Source: Mucilaginibacter frigoritolerans (GTDB taxonomy: Bacteria > Bacteroidota > Bacteroidia > Sphingobacteriales > Sphingobacteriaceae). From it: 64,000 nt of DNA. The notes under the pieces are model-generated. The model made no database searches. It was not told where the DNA came from and saw only the letters and a program-made list of their open reading frames with translations. How positions within the stretch are numbered: position 1 is the stretch's first letter; every line of letters begins with the position of its first letter. Positions 17,042-25,817 of this stretch are shown here, piece after piece. The stretch lies in the NCBI RefSeq assembly GCF_007830615.1, contig NZ_VLLI01000002.1, positions 186,001 through 250,000 of the forward strand, written 5' to 3'. The position numbers were made by a program, and so were the translations under genes.

Positions 17042-17959
17042 ATGAAACAGCCATACAGACTCGAAACGATAAGCCAGTTTCACAAATTCAGAAACCAGCC
17101 GCCGCCGCTGCACCCATTAATCAGCGTTATTGATGTTTCGGGTGCCAAATACCTGAATGATGATGAACCCCGGAGCCTGGTTTTTGACTTTTATACCATT
17201 GCACTGAAAAAGGTGCACAACACTAAAATGAAATACGGGCAGCAGCTATTTGATTTTGATAGTGGTATGATGGGCTTTTCATCGCCGGGCCAGGTGATTA
17301 GTGTTGAGGTAGAGAAAGGAAAACTGTTAGAACAGTCGGGCTGGCTATTGCTTATCCATCCTGACTTTTTTTGGAATACATCGCTTGCTAAAAAGATAAA
17401 GCAATATGAGTTTTTTGATTATGCGGTTAATGAAGCCTTGTTCGTTTCTGAAACAGAAGCGGGCATCCTGAATAGCATTATCAATACCATAAAAGAAGAA
17501 TCACACAGGCAGATTGATAAATTCAGCCAGGAGATTATTATTGCCCACATTGAAGCACTATTAGCTTACAGCGAAAGGTTTTACCAGCGCCAGTTTATAA
17601 CCAGAAAAATGGCAAACCATCAGATACTTGACAGACTGAACAACCTGTTAAATACCCGCTTCAATGATGACGAGATGATGAGGAAAGATGGACTGCCAAC
17701 GGTGGCCTTTGTTGCTGATCAACTAAACGTTTCTTCACATTACTTGTCAGGATTGCTACGTTCCCTCACCGGATTAAACACACAGCAGCACATTCATATG
17801 AAACTGATTGATAAAGCCAAAGAGCTTCTGTCTACCACCTCTCTGTCCGTTAGCGAGATTGCCTATGCTTTGGGTTTTGAACAAATTCAATCATTCAGTA
17901 AATTATTTAAAATCAAGACCAATATATCCCCGCTCGAATTCAGACAATCTTTTAATTAG
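17042..17959 (+). CDS. AraC-family transcriptional regulator
   Basis: 305 residues from ATG 17042; the upstream TTG at 17006 overlaps the preceding stop region and adds no conserved residues. The C-terminal DNA-binding domain is clear: VAFVADQLNVSSHYLSGLLRSLTGLNTQQHI and VSEIAYALGFEQIQSFSKLFKIKTNISPLEFR. The N-terminal sensor half (YDVP-less, with FDSGMMGFSSPGQVISVE) is of the AraC_N cupin-like type common in Bacteroidota. It follows the oxidoreductase gene and probably regulates it. Confidence 0.87.
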   Translation: MKQPYRLETISQFHKFRNQPPPLHPLISVIDVSGAKYLNDDEPRSLVFDFYTIALKKVHNTKMKYGQQLFDFDSGMMGFSSPGQVISVEVEKGKLLEQSGWLLLIHPDFFWNTSLAKKIKQYEFFDYAVNEALFVSETEAGILNSIINTIKEESHRQIDKFSQEIIIAHIEALLAYSERFYQRQFITRKMANHQILDRLNNLLNTRFNDDEMMRKDGLPTVAFVADQLNVSSHYLSGLLRSLTGLNTQQHIHMKLIDKAKELLSTTSLSVSEIAYALGFEQIQSFSKLFKIKTNISPLEFRQSFN

Positions 17960-17976
17960 CAGTGAATAAACAAAGA

Positions 17977-18062
17977 GTCCCGGCATGAGTTTAGTGTCCC
18001 GGCTCTGAACAATATTTTCGAAAGTTTTGGCCCGGCTTCGAAATTTTTGTCCCAGCGTGGCC
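17977..18062. repeat. Cluster of four GTCCCGGC-like motifs, possible mobile-element end
   Basis: GTCCCGGC at 17977 and 17996, GGCCCGGC at 18029 and GTCCCAGC at 18049, spaced 19, 33 and 20 nt, with TTCGAAAGTTTTGG and TTCGAAATTTTTG between them. Spaced sub-terminal repeats of this kind occur at ends of IS21-type elements, but no istA or istB gene is present. That interpretation is inference only. The rest of 17960-18175 shows nothing assignable. Confidence 0.35.
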
Positions 18063-18175
18063 CACATGCGAGCTTAACTTGTTGATTTACAGTAGCGGTG
18101 TGTTTTTCTTATGTCGCCTGTCCCTTTGTGTTCCATGTATTCGTGGGACAAGGTCAACAGCGAGATTTTTGCTAT

Positions 18176-18619
18176 TTAAACCCCAAACTGACTTAGATGA
18201 TGGTTGCAATGAATGTAAACAAATTGCCCCAGCTGATCTTTGGTCATTTTTCCAAAAAACCAATGCGGAAAATATTCATGTGGGTAATGGCTATAGCTCT
18301 CTATCAGGGCCTTCCAGTTTCTTTTTTGGCTGGCGAGGTCATTAACGGCTTCGGTCACTAAAAAAGCAGAAACAGTTGGTGCATTCTTTTGCAGCACGCT
18401 TTTATTAAGTGTGCTGGCCAGCGCCATTTTGCCTATCAAACGCCCAAGGAATGCCCGTTTAACCGCAAACTTTCCCTGGTAATATTCTTCGCATAATGAG
18501 CAGTGCTTCACCATTTGTTCAACAGACATTTTGCCCCATGCCGGTTTGTTGTTTTCGGTAAGGGCATCTATACGGTCCAATACTTCGGCCCGGTCAGCTT
18601 TATTAAATATCGATTTCAT
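18176..18619 (-). CDS. DUF1569 (DinB-like) protein
   Basis: 147 residues. Helical, with WGKMSVEQMVKHCSLCEEYY at the start of the first helix pair and GKMTKDQLGQFVYIHCNHHLSQFG at the end; the spaced histidines fit the DinB/DUF1569 four-helix metal-binding fold. Function in vivo is unknown; relatives include thiol-dependent transferases. It is the last gene of an araC-VOC-DUF1569 operon, 6 bp after the VOC gene. Confidence 0.82.
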   Translation of the reverse strand: MKSIFNKADRAEVLDRIDALTENNKPAWGKMSVEQMVKHCSLCEEYYQGKFAVKRAFLGRLIGKMALASTLNKSVLQKNAPTVSAFLVTEAVNDLASQKRNWKALIESYSHYPHEYFPHWFFGKMTKDQLGQFVYIHCNHHLSQFGV

Positions 18620-18625
18620 GGCTTA

Positions 18626-19036
18626 TTAATTAACCTGTGCAAGTGAAAACCAATTGCCCGAATCATCCAAAAAAAGCGCTTCGTAACCATAAAACTCTTT
18701 GGTGGGCACTTTTTTAAACACCACGCCTTTGGCTAGTAACTCCTGGTAGGTGGCCATTAAGTCGTTACAGGTAAACACGGCTGCACCAAAAGTGCCTTTT
18801 TTTATGAGGCTGGTCATGGTGGCTACCGTCTCCTTGTCAAACATGCCGCCTTCTGCCACCAGGAATAAGGTTATTTCCAATTCGGGCTGTTCGGGTGGGG
18901 TAACGGTAAGCCAGCGGGCGCCTTCGCCCATAGGGGCATCTGTATGAACGGCAAAACCCAATTTGTTTACATAAAAATCGTATGCACTATCCTGGTTCAG
19001 GACATATACGCACAGGTGGCTCAATTTGGTAATCAT
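18626..19036 (-). CDS. VOC-family (glyoxalase/dioxygenase fold) protein
   Basis: 136 residues from ATG 19036 (MITKLSHLCVYVLNQDSAYDF). One beta-alpha-beta-beta-beta module pair: KLSHLCVYVLNQDSAYDFYVNKLGF in the first half and VFTCNDLMATYQELLAKGVVF in the second, ending FLDDSGNWFSLAQ. This is the glyoxalase, bleomycin-resistance and dioxygenase superfamily; the substrate is unknown. It lies in an operon after the short AraC gene. The longer frame from 19108 has no conserved residues. Confidence 0.85.
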   Translation of the reverse strand: MITKLSHLCVYVLNQDSAYDFYVNKLGFAVHTDAPMGEGARWLTVTPPEQPELEITLFLVAEGGMFDKETVATMTSLIKKGTFGAAVFTCNDLMATYQELLAKGVVFKKVPTKEFYGYEALFLDDSGNWFSLAQVN

Positions 19037-19095
19037 TTGTTGTTTTTTTCTTACAAAATTGATCTTTAAGCACCAGTGTAGGCTATTGAAAATTG

Positions 19096-19515
19096 CTATT
19101 TTGTCCACCCGTGTGTTTGGGCAAAGCAGTTGGGTACGGCGGATAATGGATTGGCGGTAATAGCCAGTTTTTTAATCATTGCCTGGCCACGATAGGCCGA
19201 CGGCGTTTTACCCACCATTTTTTTAAAGGTAGCCGCAAACGAGGTCGGGCTGTCAAATCCAACGCGCAGGCTAACATCCAGAACAGAAACGCCTTCAGTG
19301 AGAAACTTTTTGGCCTTCTCTATCCGCACGCTGATGAGGTAATTATGCGGCGATCTGCCGTAAATGGATTTAAAGAGCCTGATAAAGTGAAATTTTGAAA
19401 AACAGGCCTGGTCGGCAATATTATCCAGATCAATATTGTCGGCAAAGTGCTTGTCAATAAAAAGTTTGGACTGCACAATGCGCTTATACAGATATAGTTT
19501 CTCGTATTGCTCCAT
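19096..19515 (-). CDS. Short AraC-family regulator (DNA-binding domain only)
   Basis: 139 residues from ATG 19515. It consists almost only of the AraC domain: LDNIADQACFSKFHFIRLFKSIYGRSPHNYLI and VLDVSLRVGFDSPTSFAATFKKMVGKTPSAYR, with a short tail. No sensor domain is present, so activity may be set by expression or by a partner. A TATTTTTG box lies 18 nt upstream of this ATG. It heads the operon with a VOC protein and a DUF1569 protein, an association known from many Bacteroidota genomes. Confidence 0.86.
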   Translation of the reverse strand: MEQYEKLYLYKRIVQSKLFIDKHFADNIDLDNIADQACFSKFHFIRLFKSIYGRSPHNYLISVRIEKAKKFLTEGVSVLDVSLRVGFDSPTSFAATFKKMVGKTPSAYRGQAMIKKLAITANPLSAVPNCFAQTHGWTK

Positions 19516-19533
19516 CAGGTTACCGGCTTTAAA

Positions 19534-19541
19534 CAAAAATA
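19534..19541 (-). promoter_or_regulatory. -7 box of the araC-VOC-DUF1569 operon
   Basis: TATTTTTG on the minus strand matches TAnnTTTG. Because it covers 19534-19541, the in-frame ATG at 19536 cannot be the start, and 19515 is preferred. Confidence 0.55.
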
Positions 19542-19645
19542 ATAATAATAATGCCTCGTTTATTCATCTACGGTATAAACCCGTTATACTCTGGCTGTGT
19601 ATGCAGGCATAGTTATTCGAAGTCTTAGGTTTTAACAGCGAGGAT

Positions 19646-20530
19646 TCAAATTGGTTCGATAGGAAAATAAACCTCCCTCTGCAATTCATCATAAGGGATT
19701 GTGGCAGGGTTTTCTGTGAATACTTCAAATCTTACAACATCAGCTATTTTATAACCATTTTCAGGCAGCCATTTGCGATACAAAAAATGTCCCGCGTTGA
19801 TTGTTTCTTTTATGCCACCTGTAATTCTCAACGTTGCATATTTTCCTGCCTTTATTTCTGTCATATTTAATTTGCCGGGTAATGGCTGGCGCTTGTTTAC
19901 AGCAACAAATGTTTTGTAAATATTTCCCTGATGCGGGCTAAGTATCCCATATATTTCCCTCTCGCTAACTAATAAATCGTTTGTTTGTGCAATTTGGATA
20001 GCTGTTTTAAAACTTTCCTGTATTTTACCTATATCATCACATGGCGCGGTCAGGTAAAAGCCGGTGATCGCATCTATTTTTTTGATTTGCACATCAAGTT
20101 CATCTGCTACGTTTTCTGAGCCTGTTGCATCATGGGCAATTTGACCTGGGTTTTTTATTTTAAATAGTCGCATCCTTTCTTTAGGCAAACGCTCCCTTAT
20201 TTCCTCTGGTGATATACCAAAATAGTTTTTAACCGCACGTGAAAATACAGCCGGGGAAGAAAACCCGCAGTCCAGCGCAATTTCCTTGAGTGATTTATGG
20301 GGATGAATAACCAGTAAAAGCAAAGTAGTTTCCAACCTCACCTTGATAATATACTGCTTTGGCGATTCGCCGGTATGTTGTTTAAATACTTTTTGCAGAT
20401 AAAAAGGGGAATAATGGGCCACATCAGCCAATGTTTTCAGCGAAATATGATTATTTATATTCTTTAAAATATAATCAATAACCGTTTCAATTCGCTTTTG
20501 ATGTTCTTTTGATGTTTCCTTGTCCTGCAT
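19646..20530 (-). CDS. AraC regulator with C-terminal GyrI-like effector domain
   Basis: 294 residues. Unusually for AraC, the DNA-binding domain is N-terminal (about 10-115: LKTLADVAHYSPFYLQKVFKQHTGESPKQYI and LKEIALDCGFSSPAVFSRAVKNYFGISPEEIR) and a GyrI-like/SOUL-type small-molecule domain follows (about 135-294, ending VRFEVFTENPATIPYDELQREVYFPIEP). This is the Rob/SbmC-like layout, expected to bind a hydrophobic or cationic ligand. It follows a DUF2269-like membrane gene with a 24-bp gap, so they are likely co-transcribed. Confidence 0.88.
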   Translation of the reverse strand: MQDKETSKEHQKRIETVIDYILKNINNHISLKTLADVAHYSPFYLQKVFKQHTGESPKQYIIKVRLETTLLLLVIHPHKSLKEIALDCGFSSPAVFSRAVKNYFGISPEEIRERLPKERMRLFKIKNPGQIAHDATGSENVADELDVQIKKIDAITGFYLTAPCDDIGKIQESFKTAIQIAQTNDLLVSEREIYGILSPHQGNIYKTFVAVNKRQPLPGKLNMTEIKAGKYATLRITGGIKETINAGHFLYRKWLPENGYKIADVVRFEVFTENPATIPYDELQREVYFPIEPI

Positions 20531-20554
20531 CGGTATATTGCGTTAATGATTTTA

Positions 20555-21202
20555 TTAATGATGACCACGCATTCCACCTGTGATGAGGTGCACAATGACA
20601 AACAGGATAACCAAACCAGCAATTCCCAGCAATAAATACGGCCGTGAGTTTTGTCGGTACTCTTCCTGTTTTGGCAAACCATATCCGGTTTTGCCCCAAG
20701 GCTTATAAACCGATAACACCGTAGTGGTCAATAATATTAACAATCCTCCTGCGGCGTGAACCAGGAGCTGGATCTGTAACTTTTCATACTCCGAACCAAA
20801 TATTTGCCCTTTACCCACCATATTGGCCATTTTGCTTACCACAGGCATATGATTTACAAGTACGATTGAAGCAACAAAAGTCAGTAGAAATTTTAAGAAT
20901 ACCCAATAATACCGGCCCCCCCCCCAATGTGTACCCAAAGACTGGACCAGCCCGGTAAGCAGGGCAGCCAAACTGCACGGTACGATCACGTACCAACCCA
21001 CCAGCGCCAATGCGGGGTACACCATTCTGACTATTTCATCTTTTTGGCTCACCAAACCTGTAATTGCCAATGATAAGTAAGCTAAAACGGCGCCTAACCA
21101 CCCCACCGAAAATAAGATATGCAAGGTCAGTAAGAATTTGCGGGTACTTGCGGCCATTTTTATAGGCTTTTCTATGATGGCTCCGCCGATTGTCTTTTTC
21201 AT
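20555..21202 (-). CDS. DUF2269-like integral membrane protein
   Basis: 215 residues from ATG 21202 (MKKTIGGAIIEKP). About five membrane helices; the first, FLLTLHILFSVGWLGAVLAYLSLAI, has the conserved His and Gly-Trp of the DUF2269/CopD-like group, and YVIVPCSLAALLTGLVQSLGTHWG follows. The last helix ends HLITGGMRGHH. Function is unknown; heme or redox-related membrane proteins share this fold. It is the first gene of a pair with the AraC-GyrI regulator. Confidence 0.72.
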   Translation of the reverse strand: MKKTIGGAIIEKPIKMAASTRKFLLTLHILFSVGWLGAVLAYLSLAITGLVSQKDEIVRMVYPALALVGWYVIVPCSLAALLTGLVQSLGTHWGGGRYYWVFLKFLLTFVASIVLVNHMPVVSKMANMVGKGQIFGSEYEKLQIQLLVHAAGGLLILLTTTVLSVYKPWGKTGYGLPKQEEYRQNSRPYLLLGIAGLVILFVIVHLITGGMRGHH

Positions 21203-21295
21203 CTGATAAAAATGATAAAGTAAATTCACCAACACTTGACAAAAGCAGGGAAGTACTTTGCAAATCTTGCTATGATGAAAATTTCACCGTCTATT

Positions 21296-21330
21296 CACTG
21301 TGTCTATGGATTAATTATACCTGCAATCTG
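21296..21330. repeat. Intergenic repeat, copy 5 (degenerate)
   Basis: GTGTCTATGGATTAATTATACC followed within a few bases by GCAATCTGCC aligns with the tail of the repeat family (CGGATTAATTATGCC then TAGTCTGCA). Confidence 0.4.
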
Positions 21331-21454
21331 CCAGTAGAACCCGAGACCAATTGGCAAGACTTTCAAACATATTTTAACTTTTATCCGGAGAAATCCGGCG
21401 TTAATCAACTTTCCTATACTCGTTTATGTATATTTAATCATTAAACCCACCACA

Positions 21455-22201
21455 ATGAAAAAATTCTGCATTTTATTTTCCCTCGTTCTTGTTTTCGGTC
21501 TGTCGGTTTGTGCTGCACAGGAGAATACGTGGGTATACCGCCCGGGTAAGGTTATCTTTAAAGATGGCACCAGCGCTAGCGGCCTCGTACGCATATATGA
21601 CGATGCGCCGTGGTACAACCAGCGCTTTATCTGGTTTATTGATTCGGCTTCTTATGCTGCTAACCCTAATGTAAAAGGTAAAAAGTACAAAGCTGATGAC
21701 ATGCAAACGTACATAGTAGGGACCCGAATATTTAATAAGGCTCATTATGTAAACACCGAGCATTTGCAGTTGAAAAGTTTGGGTTCCAACGATCACATGA
21801 TGGAACAGTTAACTTCAGGGCGCATTACATCATACCGTTTTTATGATTACCCGGATGATTTTTATGGCGACTCCGGCACCCAGGAAAAAATAGAACAGGA
21901 CGAGGCGCAACGAAAAAATGATCTGCTAAAGGGTTATAAGATTCTTTGCAAAAAAGACGACGAAAAAAAATTTCAAAATGCCTTTGATATGGATCTGCTG
22001 AAATACCTGGCGGATGTACCCGCGGTACAGCAAAAGTACCAAACCGTAGGCTACGGAAACCAGCCGGTAGAGGCGCACAAAGGTCTTGCAGCAAAAATGA
22101 TTGCCATGGCCAAAAAAGCTGCATTTAAACCAGATGAGGCTGATGCAATTATTGCAGCATTTAATGACTATAACGCAGCAAGCAGCGCACCCGCCAAGTA
22201 A
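21455..22201 (+). CDS. Hypothetical secreted protein
   Basis: 248 residues with a typical signal peptide (KKFCILFSLVLVFGLSVCA, cleavage near AAQE). The mature protein begins NTWVYRPGKVIFKDGTSASGLVRI, a beta-rich segment, and ends in a lysine and alanine-rich helical part. I recognise no named domain. It is expected in the periplasm. It is a single gene with a terminator directly downstream. Confidence 0.7.
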   Translation: MKKFCILFSLVLVFGLSVCAAQENTWVYRPGKVIFKDGTSASGLVRIYDDAPWYNQRFIWFIDSASYAANPNVKGKKYKADDMQTYIVGTRIFNKAHYVNTEHLQLKSLGSNDHMMEQLTSGRITSYRFYDYPDDFYGDSGTQEKIEQDEAQRKNDLLKGYKILCKKDDEKKFQNAFDMDLLKYLADVPAVQQKYQTVGYGNQPVEAHKGLAAKMIAMAKKAAFKPDEADAIIAAFNDYNAASSAPAK

Positions 22202-22232
22202 CCACAACTATTGTTTCGGATATAATTTACAG

Positions 22233-22257
22233 GCCCTCATACGAGGGCTTTTTTGTT
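22233..22257 (+). terminator. Rho-independent terminator
   Basis: GCCCTC (22233-22238), loop ATAC, GAGGGC (22243-22248), then a T-run. Ends the secreted-protein gene. Confidence 0.85.
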
Positions 22258-22339
22258 TAAACGCTTTTCTCTTAAATGGCAACGGGCAGACAATTAAAAA
22301 ATAGCAACTTTGTATATTGGTTTATTAATTGCTGTGATT

Positions 22340-23197
22340 ATGTTAACGATTCCAAACACGTTTGTAGAAAAAGATCTGAAGGATTCATTTTTCATTACAT
22401 TTCGCGATGGTGAATGTGTTGAACAGTTATCATCTTATCGCCTTACTTATAATCGCATTCTCCTGATTAAATCAGGCAATGGTAGTCTGCAAATTGACGA
22501 CAGTACTTTTACTATTTCCGGGAACGAATTATTTCTGATCGCTAAAGGGCAAATTATGGGCTTTAATCCAGGCACAAGCTTTCTTGGCTACGAATTGAGT
22601 TTTGGCGATTGTTTTTGGGAAAAGGCGCCGCAAAGCGCCAGCAATTGTAAGGCTGTTTTATTTAATGATGCTTCTGCCAACCAGCGCCTTCCACTCAGCG
22701 CTTCTGATTTAAGCGAGCTTAGCAGCTTATTCCTTCCAATGCACACTGAGTTTTTAAAAGAGGATTATATCAATAAGATAGATGTGATGGCAGCCTATCT
22801 TAAAATAATCATGATCAAAATGGCCAACGTAAATGCCTCACTTGCGCAAGGATTTGATAGTTACGAGAATCAACTTTATCGCCATTTTCTGGAACTAATA
22901 AGTCACCATTACCAAAGCTCTCACGAAGTGGCCGACTACGCCAACTTATTAGGAATATCAACCAGAAAATTAGCAGATCTATCAAAAAGATGTAGCGGCA
23001 AAGGGGCCAAGGAACTCATCAACAGGCAACTGATTGCAGAGGCCAAGCGCTCTTTACAGTTTTCATCAAAGTCGATTAAAGAAATTGCCTTTCAACTCCA
23101 TTTTTCAACCCCCGATCAATTCAGCCATTTTTTTAAAAAGAACGCTCAGCTTTCCCCAATTGACTATCGGTCCCTTTTTGTAAATATCGGCCTATAA
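22340..23197 (+). CDS. AraC-family transcriptional regulator
   Basis: 285 residues from ATG 22340; the TTG at 22310 would add a hydrophobic stub with no homology pattern. The C-terminal AraC domain covers ADYANLLGISTRKLADLSKRCSGKGAKELI and IKEIAFQLHFSTPDQFSHFFKKNAQLSPIDYR. The N-terminal cupin-like half has GNGSLQIDDSTFTISGNELFLIAKGQ. It precedes the HD-domain gene by 134 bp in the same direction, but that gene has its own promoter. Confidence 0.85.
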   Translation: MLTIPNTFVEKDLKDSFFITFRDGECVEQLSSYRLTYNRILLIKSGNGSLQIDDSTFTISGNELFLIAKGQIMGFNPGTSFLGYELSFGDCFWEKAPQSASNCKAVLFNDASANQRLPLSASDLSELSSLFLPMHTEFLKEDYINKIDVMAAYLKIIMIKMANVNASLAQGFDSYENQLYRHFLELISHHYQSSHEVADYANLLGISTRKLADLSKRCSGKGAKELINRQLIAEAKRSLQFSSKSIKEIAFQLHFSTPDQFSHFFKKNAQLSPIDYRSLFVNIGL

Positions 23198-23308
23198 TTG
23201 ACCATTTTACATATTTCAGCTAATATCTCATCAAAGACATAAGATCCGCCTGTGAATTTTTGCATGCGATTGACGGAATTTAACATTTACCGCCCCATTG
23301 GGTAACTG

Positions 23309-23316
23309 TAGCTTTG
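23309..23316 (+). promoter_or_regulatory. -7 box of the HD-domain gene
   Basis: TAGCTTTG matches TAnnTTTG; the region 19 nt upstream has ATTTA rather than TTTG. The box ends 15 nt before the ATG. Confidence 0.5.
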
Positions 23317-23331
23317 TAAAAACAAATAATT

Positions 23332-23982
23332 ATGTCAGTAAATCAATTAAAAAAAGTAGCAGGGATAACCATTCCTGACAGCAGCATAGCCACACAGGCT
23401 ACCGAACTTTTATTGGAACATGGAACAGAATTTATATATAACCATTCCTTACGCGTTTTTTTATTTTCTTCGCTCAACGGCAAGCGTAACAATCTCAGCT
23501 ATGATCCGGAATTGTTATATGTAGCCTCCGTATTTCACGATCTGGGATTAGTTCCTCATTACAGCAGTCCTGATCTTCGGTTCGAGGTAGATGGGGCCAA
23601 TGCCGCCCGCGATTTTTTGAAAAGTCATGGTGTGCCAAAAGAATCATTACAATTGGTATGGGATACCATTGCTTTACACACCACCATAGGCATTGCAGAA
23701 CATAAAGAGCCAGAAGTAGCTTTAATGTATTCGGGCGTAGGTTTAGATGTTATGGGCGAAGGTTATGAGCATCTTAGTGTTGAAAACAGGGAAGAGATTA
23801 TAAAGGCTTTCCCCAGAAATGATTTTAAGAAGAATATTATTCCAACTTTTTTCAGTGGTTTCGAGCATAAAACAGAAACCACCTTTGGCAATATAAAAGC
23901 TGATGTTTGTGCTTTTATGATTCCTAATTTTCAAAGAAAAAACTTCTGCGATTGCATATTGCATTCGCCATGGAGTGAATAA
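23332..23982 (+). CDS. HD-domain phosphohydrolase-like protein (cyanamide-hydratase-like)
   Basis: 216 residues. The HD metal site is complete: NHSLRV (His38), FHDLGL (His69-Asp70), with His76 in VPHY, and later IALHTTIGI. Order and spacing are closest to the small single-domain HD proteins that include cyanamide hydratase. It should bind one or two divalent metals in the cytosol and hydrolyse or hydrate a small substrate that cannot be named. The C-terminus has a cysteine pair (NFCDCILHSPW) typical of several relatives. Confidence 0.82.
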   Translation: MSVNQLKKVAGITIPDSSIATQATELLLEHGTEFIYNHSLRVFLFSSLNGKRNNLSYDPELLYVASVFHDLGLVPHYSSPDLRFEVDGANAARDFLKSHGVPKESLQLVWDTIALHTTIGIAEHKEPEVALMYSGVGLDVMGEGYEHLSVENREEIIKAFPRNDFKKNIIPTFFSGFEHKTETTFGNIKADVCAFMIPNFQRKNFCDCILHSPWSE

Positions 23983-24019
23983 TTAATAGCTTTTTTTCGC
24001 ATCTATAACAGCTGATGTT

Positions 24020-24046
24020 CACAAGCCCCTTTAACAGGGGCTTGTG
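24020..24046. terminator. Bidirectional terminator-like inverted repeat
   Basis: CACAAGCCCCT (24020-24030) and AGGGGCTTGTG (24036-24046) are perfectly complementary with a 5-nt loop, between the convergent HD and rhomboid genes. Confidence 0.75.
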
Positions 24047-24066
24047 GCTTAAAAACATTTCCTTAG

Positions 24067-25686
24067 CTATTTATCATGATTTTCCTTTATGCTAACGTGG
24101 GCAATTTGTGTTTTAGGCTCAGGAAGATCTCCCCAAAAATAAAAACCATAACCCATTAATAATCCACATAAAAGCCCTCCAACGTGAGCTGCATTATCAA
24201 CGCCTCCAAAAAAACCCAGAAATAAATTTATTGCAACCAAAGGCAGGGTAATTATCAGGATACTTCTTTTAGCGTTTGTATGTATTTTATTAGTTGTTAA
24301 TAAGGCCAAAAGAACGCCATATAAACCCATTATTGCACCGGATGCCCCTATACTAATTGTTGCCGGATGCCACAATATGCTGGCCCCACTTGCTACTACA
24401 CCACAGATTAAGTAAGCAACAGCATATTTCAACCGACCTAACAAGGGCTCAAGAAATATTGCTACCAAAAATAAACCAACCATATTCGCAAACAAATGCA
24501 TCAACCCGGCGTGTAAAAAAATAGAGGTGAGTAATCTCCACCATTCACCATCGATTGTTTTGGGACGAAAATTTGCTCCCAACTTTAAAAGATCATGCGA
24601 GTCAAAAGAAATCACGCCTAAACCTGCAAAAACCATTACCAAAAAAACGAGTACATTTAAAGCAATAATGATAACGGTAATTTGAATGTTGCCGAAAGAC
24701 TTAAATTTAGTAACTGACTGATAAAAGGTACGCCAATCTGAGCTAAAAGTATATCCTTCCCTTTTTCTCATCTCCACTGTATTTATTTTAGGGATACAAA
24801 TCATCAGTAACCAAACAGCAGCTCCTATACCCATACTTAAAAAAATCCATTTCAATTTTTCACCATTTCTGGCTTCAAATGGCTTGTTTACAGCTTCAAG
24901 TATTATTGGCTTTTCCAGATCGCTAAACTTTGTGCTTATCGCTTTTAAATAAGCATTCCTACGGTCATTCTTGCCAATTCGGTCCAGATAAACAAATTCA
25001 TCAAAATTCTTCTCTTTAAATTCGTTGTTTGTTACCGTATCAAATGTTTTAAATTCTATGTTCTTTTCATCATCACTTAAATGATTGCTGATATTCTTTT
25101 TAAACTCATAACATAACCAGGCTTTAGGGGATATTACATACTGGGTATTATTCAGCTTTGTTAAATCTCCGAGATTTTCTTGCCGCTCCAAAATTGGACA
25201 AGCAACATCTATAATCAGGCTAAGTGTTTCATTATTTCGCCCACTTATTTCCGTTCGGCGGTAAACTGCAATATGCCACTTATCAATAAAGTGTTCTTTT
25301 AATTCATAATATTTGGTGAGCGATTGGCCATTAATTTCACTAATATTTTGCAATTTGGTAAGTGAGCCTGTAGCAGTAACAAGGTAATCCTGTGCAATAA
25401 TTACAGGAACAGCAATAACTATTGCTGCAATAAATCTGTACAAAAAAGGTAGATTACCTTTTTTATCTTTTAGTACCAATAATCTTATACGGGGACTCAA
25501 CCAAATAAAAACAGGAACCCAGGGTAATACAAAAGCAAGCCAAAAATGAACTAATTCTTCATTTACCGGTAGCTCAATTTTGATTAGTAACAGCCAGTCC
25601 AAAAGGCTATAAATTACAATAAAACTCGTAGCTATAATTAAATATGGGATATAGATCAGTCTGATCTTGGTTAAAAAATTTGTCAT
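24067..25686 (-). CDS. Rhomboid-family intramembrane serine protease with large N-terminal region
   Basis: 539 residues. The C-terminal rhomboid domain (about 350-525) has all key elements: HAGLMHLFANM for the second helix, GASGAI with nucleophile Ser449, and AAHVGG with catalytic His501. The first about 330 residues contain two N-terminal helices, another at about 65-85, a 200-residue soluble segment, and a further helix before the protease domain. That extra soluble segment is much longer than in GlpG and may recruit substrates. It should cut membrane proteins in the inner membrane. It stands alone. Confidence 0.88.
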   Translation of the reverse strand: MTNFLTKIRLIYIPYLIIATSFIVIYSLLDWLLLIKIELPVNEELVHFWLAFVLPWVPVFIWLSPRIRLLVLKDKKGNLPFLYRFIAAIVIAVPVIIAQDYLVTATGSLTKLQNISEINGQSLTKYYELKEHFIDKWHIAVYRRTEISGRNNETLSLIIDVACPILERQENLGDLTKLNNTQYVISPKAWLCYEFKKNISNHLSDDEKNIEFKTFDTVTNNEFKEKNFDEFVYLDRIGKNDRRNAYLKAISTKFSDLEKPIILEAVNKPFEARNGEKLKWIFLSMGIGAAVWLLMICIPKINTVEMRKREGYTFSSDWRTFYQSVTKFKSFGNIQITVIIIALNVLVFLVMVFAGLGVISFDSHDLLKLGANFRPKTIDGEWWRLLTSIFLHAGLMHLFANMVGLFLVAIFLEPLLGRLKYAVAYLICGVVASGASILWHPATISIGASGAIMGLYGVLLALLTTNKIHTNAKRSILIITLPLVAINLFLGFFGGVDNAAHVGGLLCGLLMGYGFYFWGDLPEPKTQIAHVSIKENHDK

Positions 25687-25817
25687 TTGTGATAAAAAGT
25701 GGCAGGCTAAAAGTATAGATAATATTATTTAATATCTATCCAAAAGTTTAATAATTAAGTACAAAAGGTTACCTTATCAAACCGACGGTATTAACACATA
25801 AATAAACCGTCGCTATT

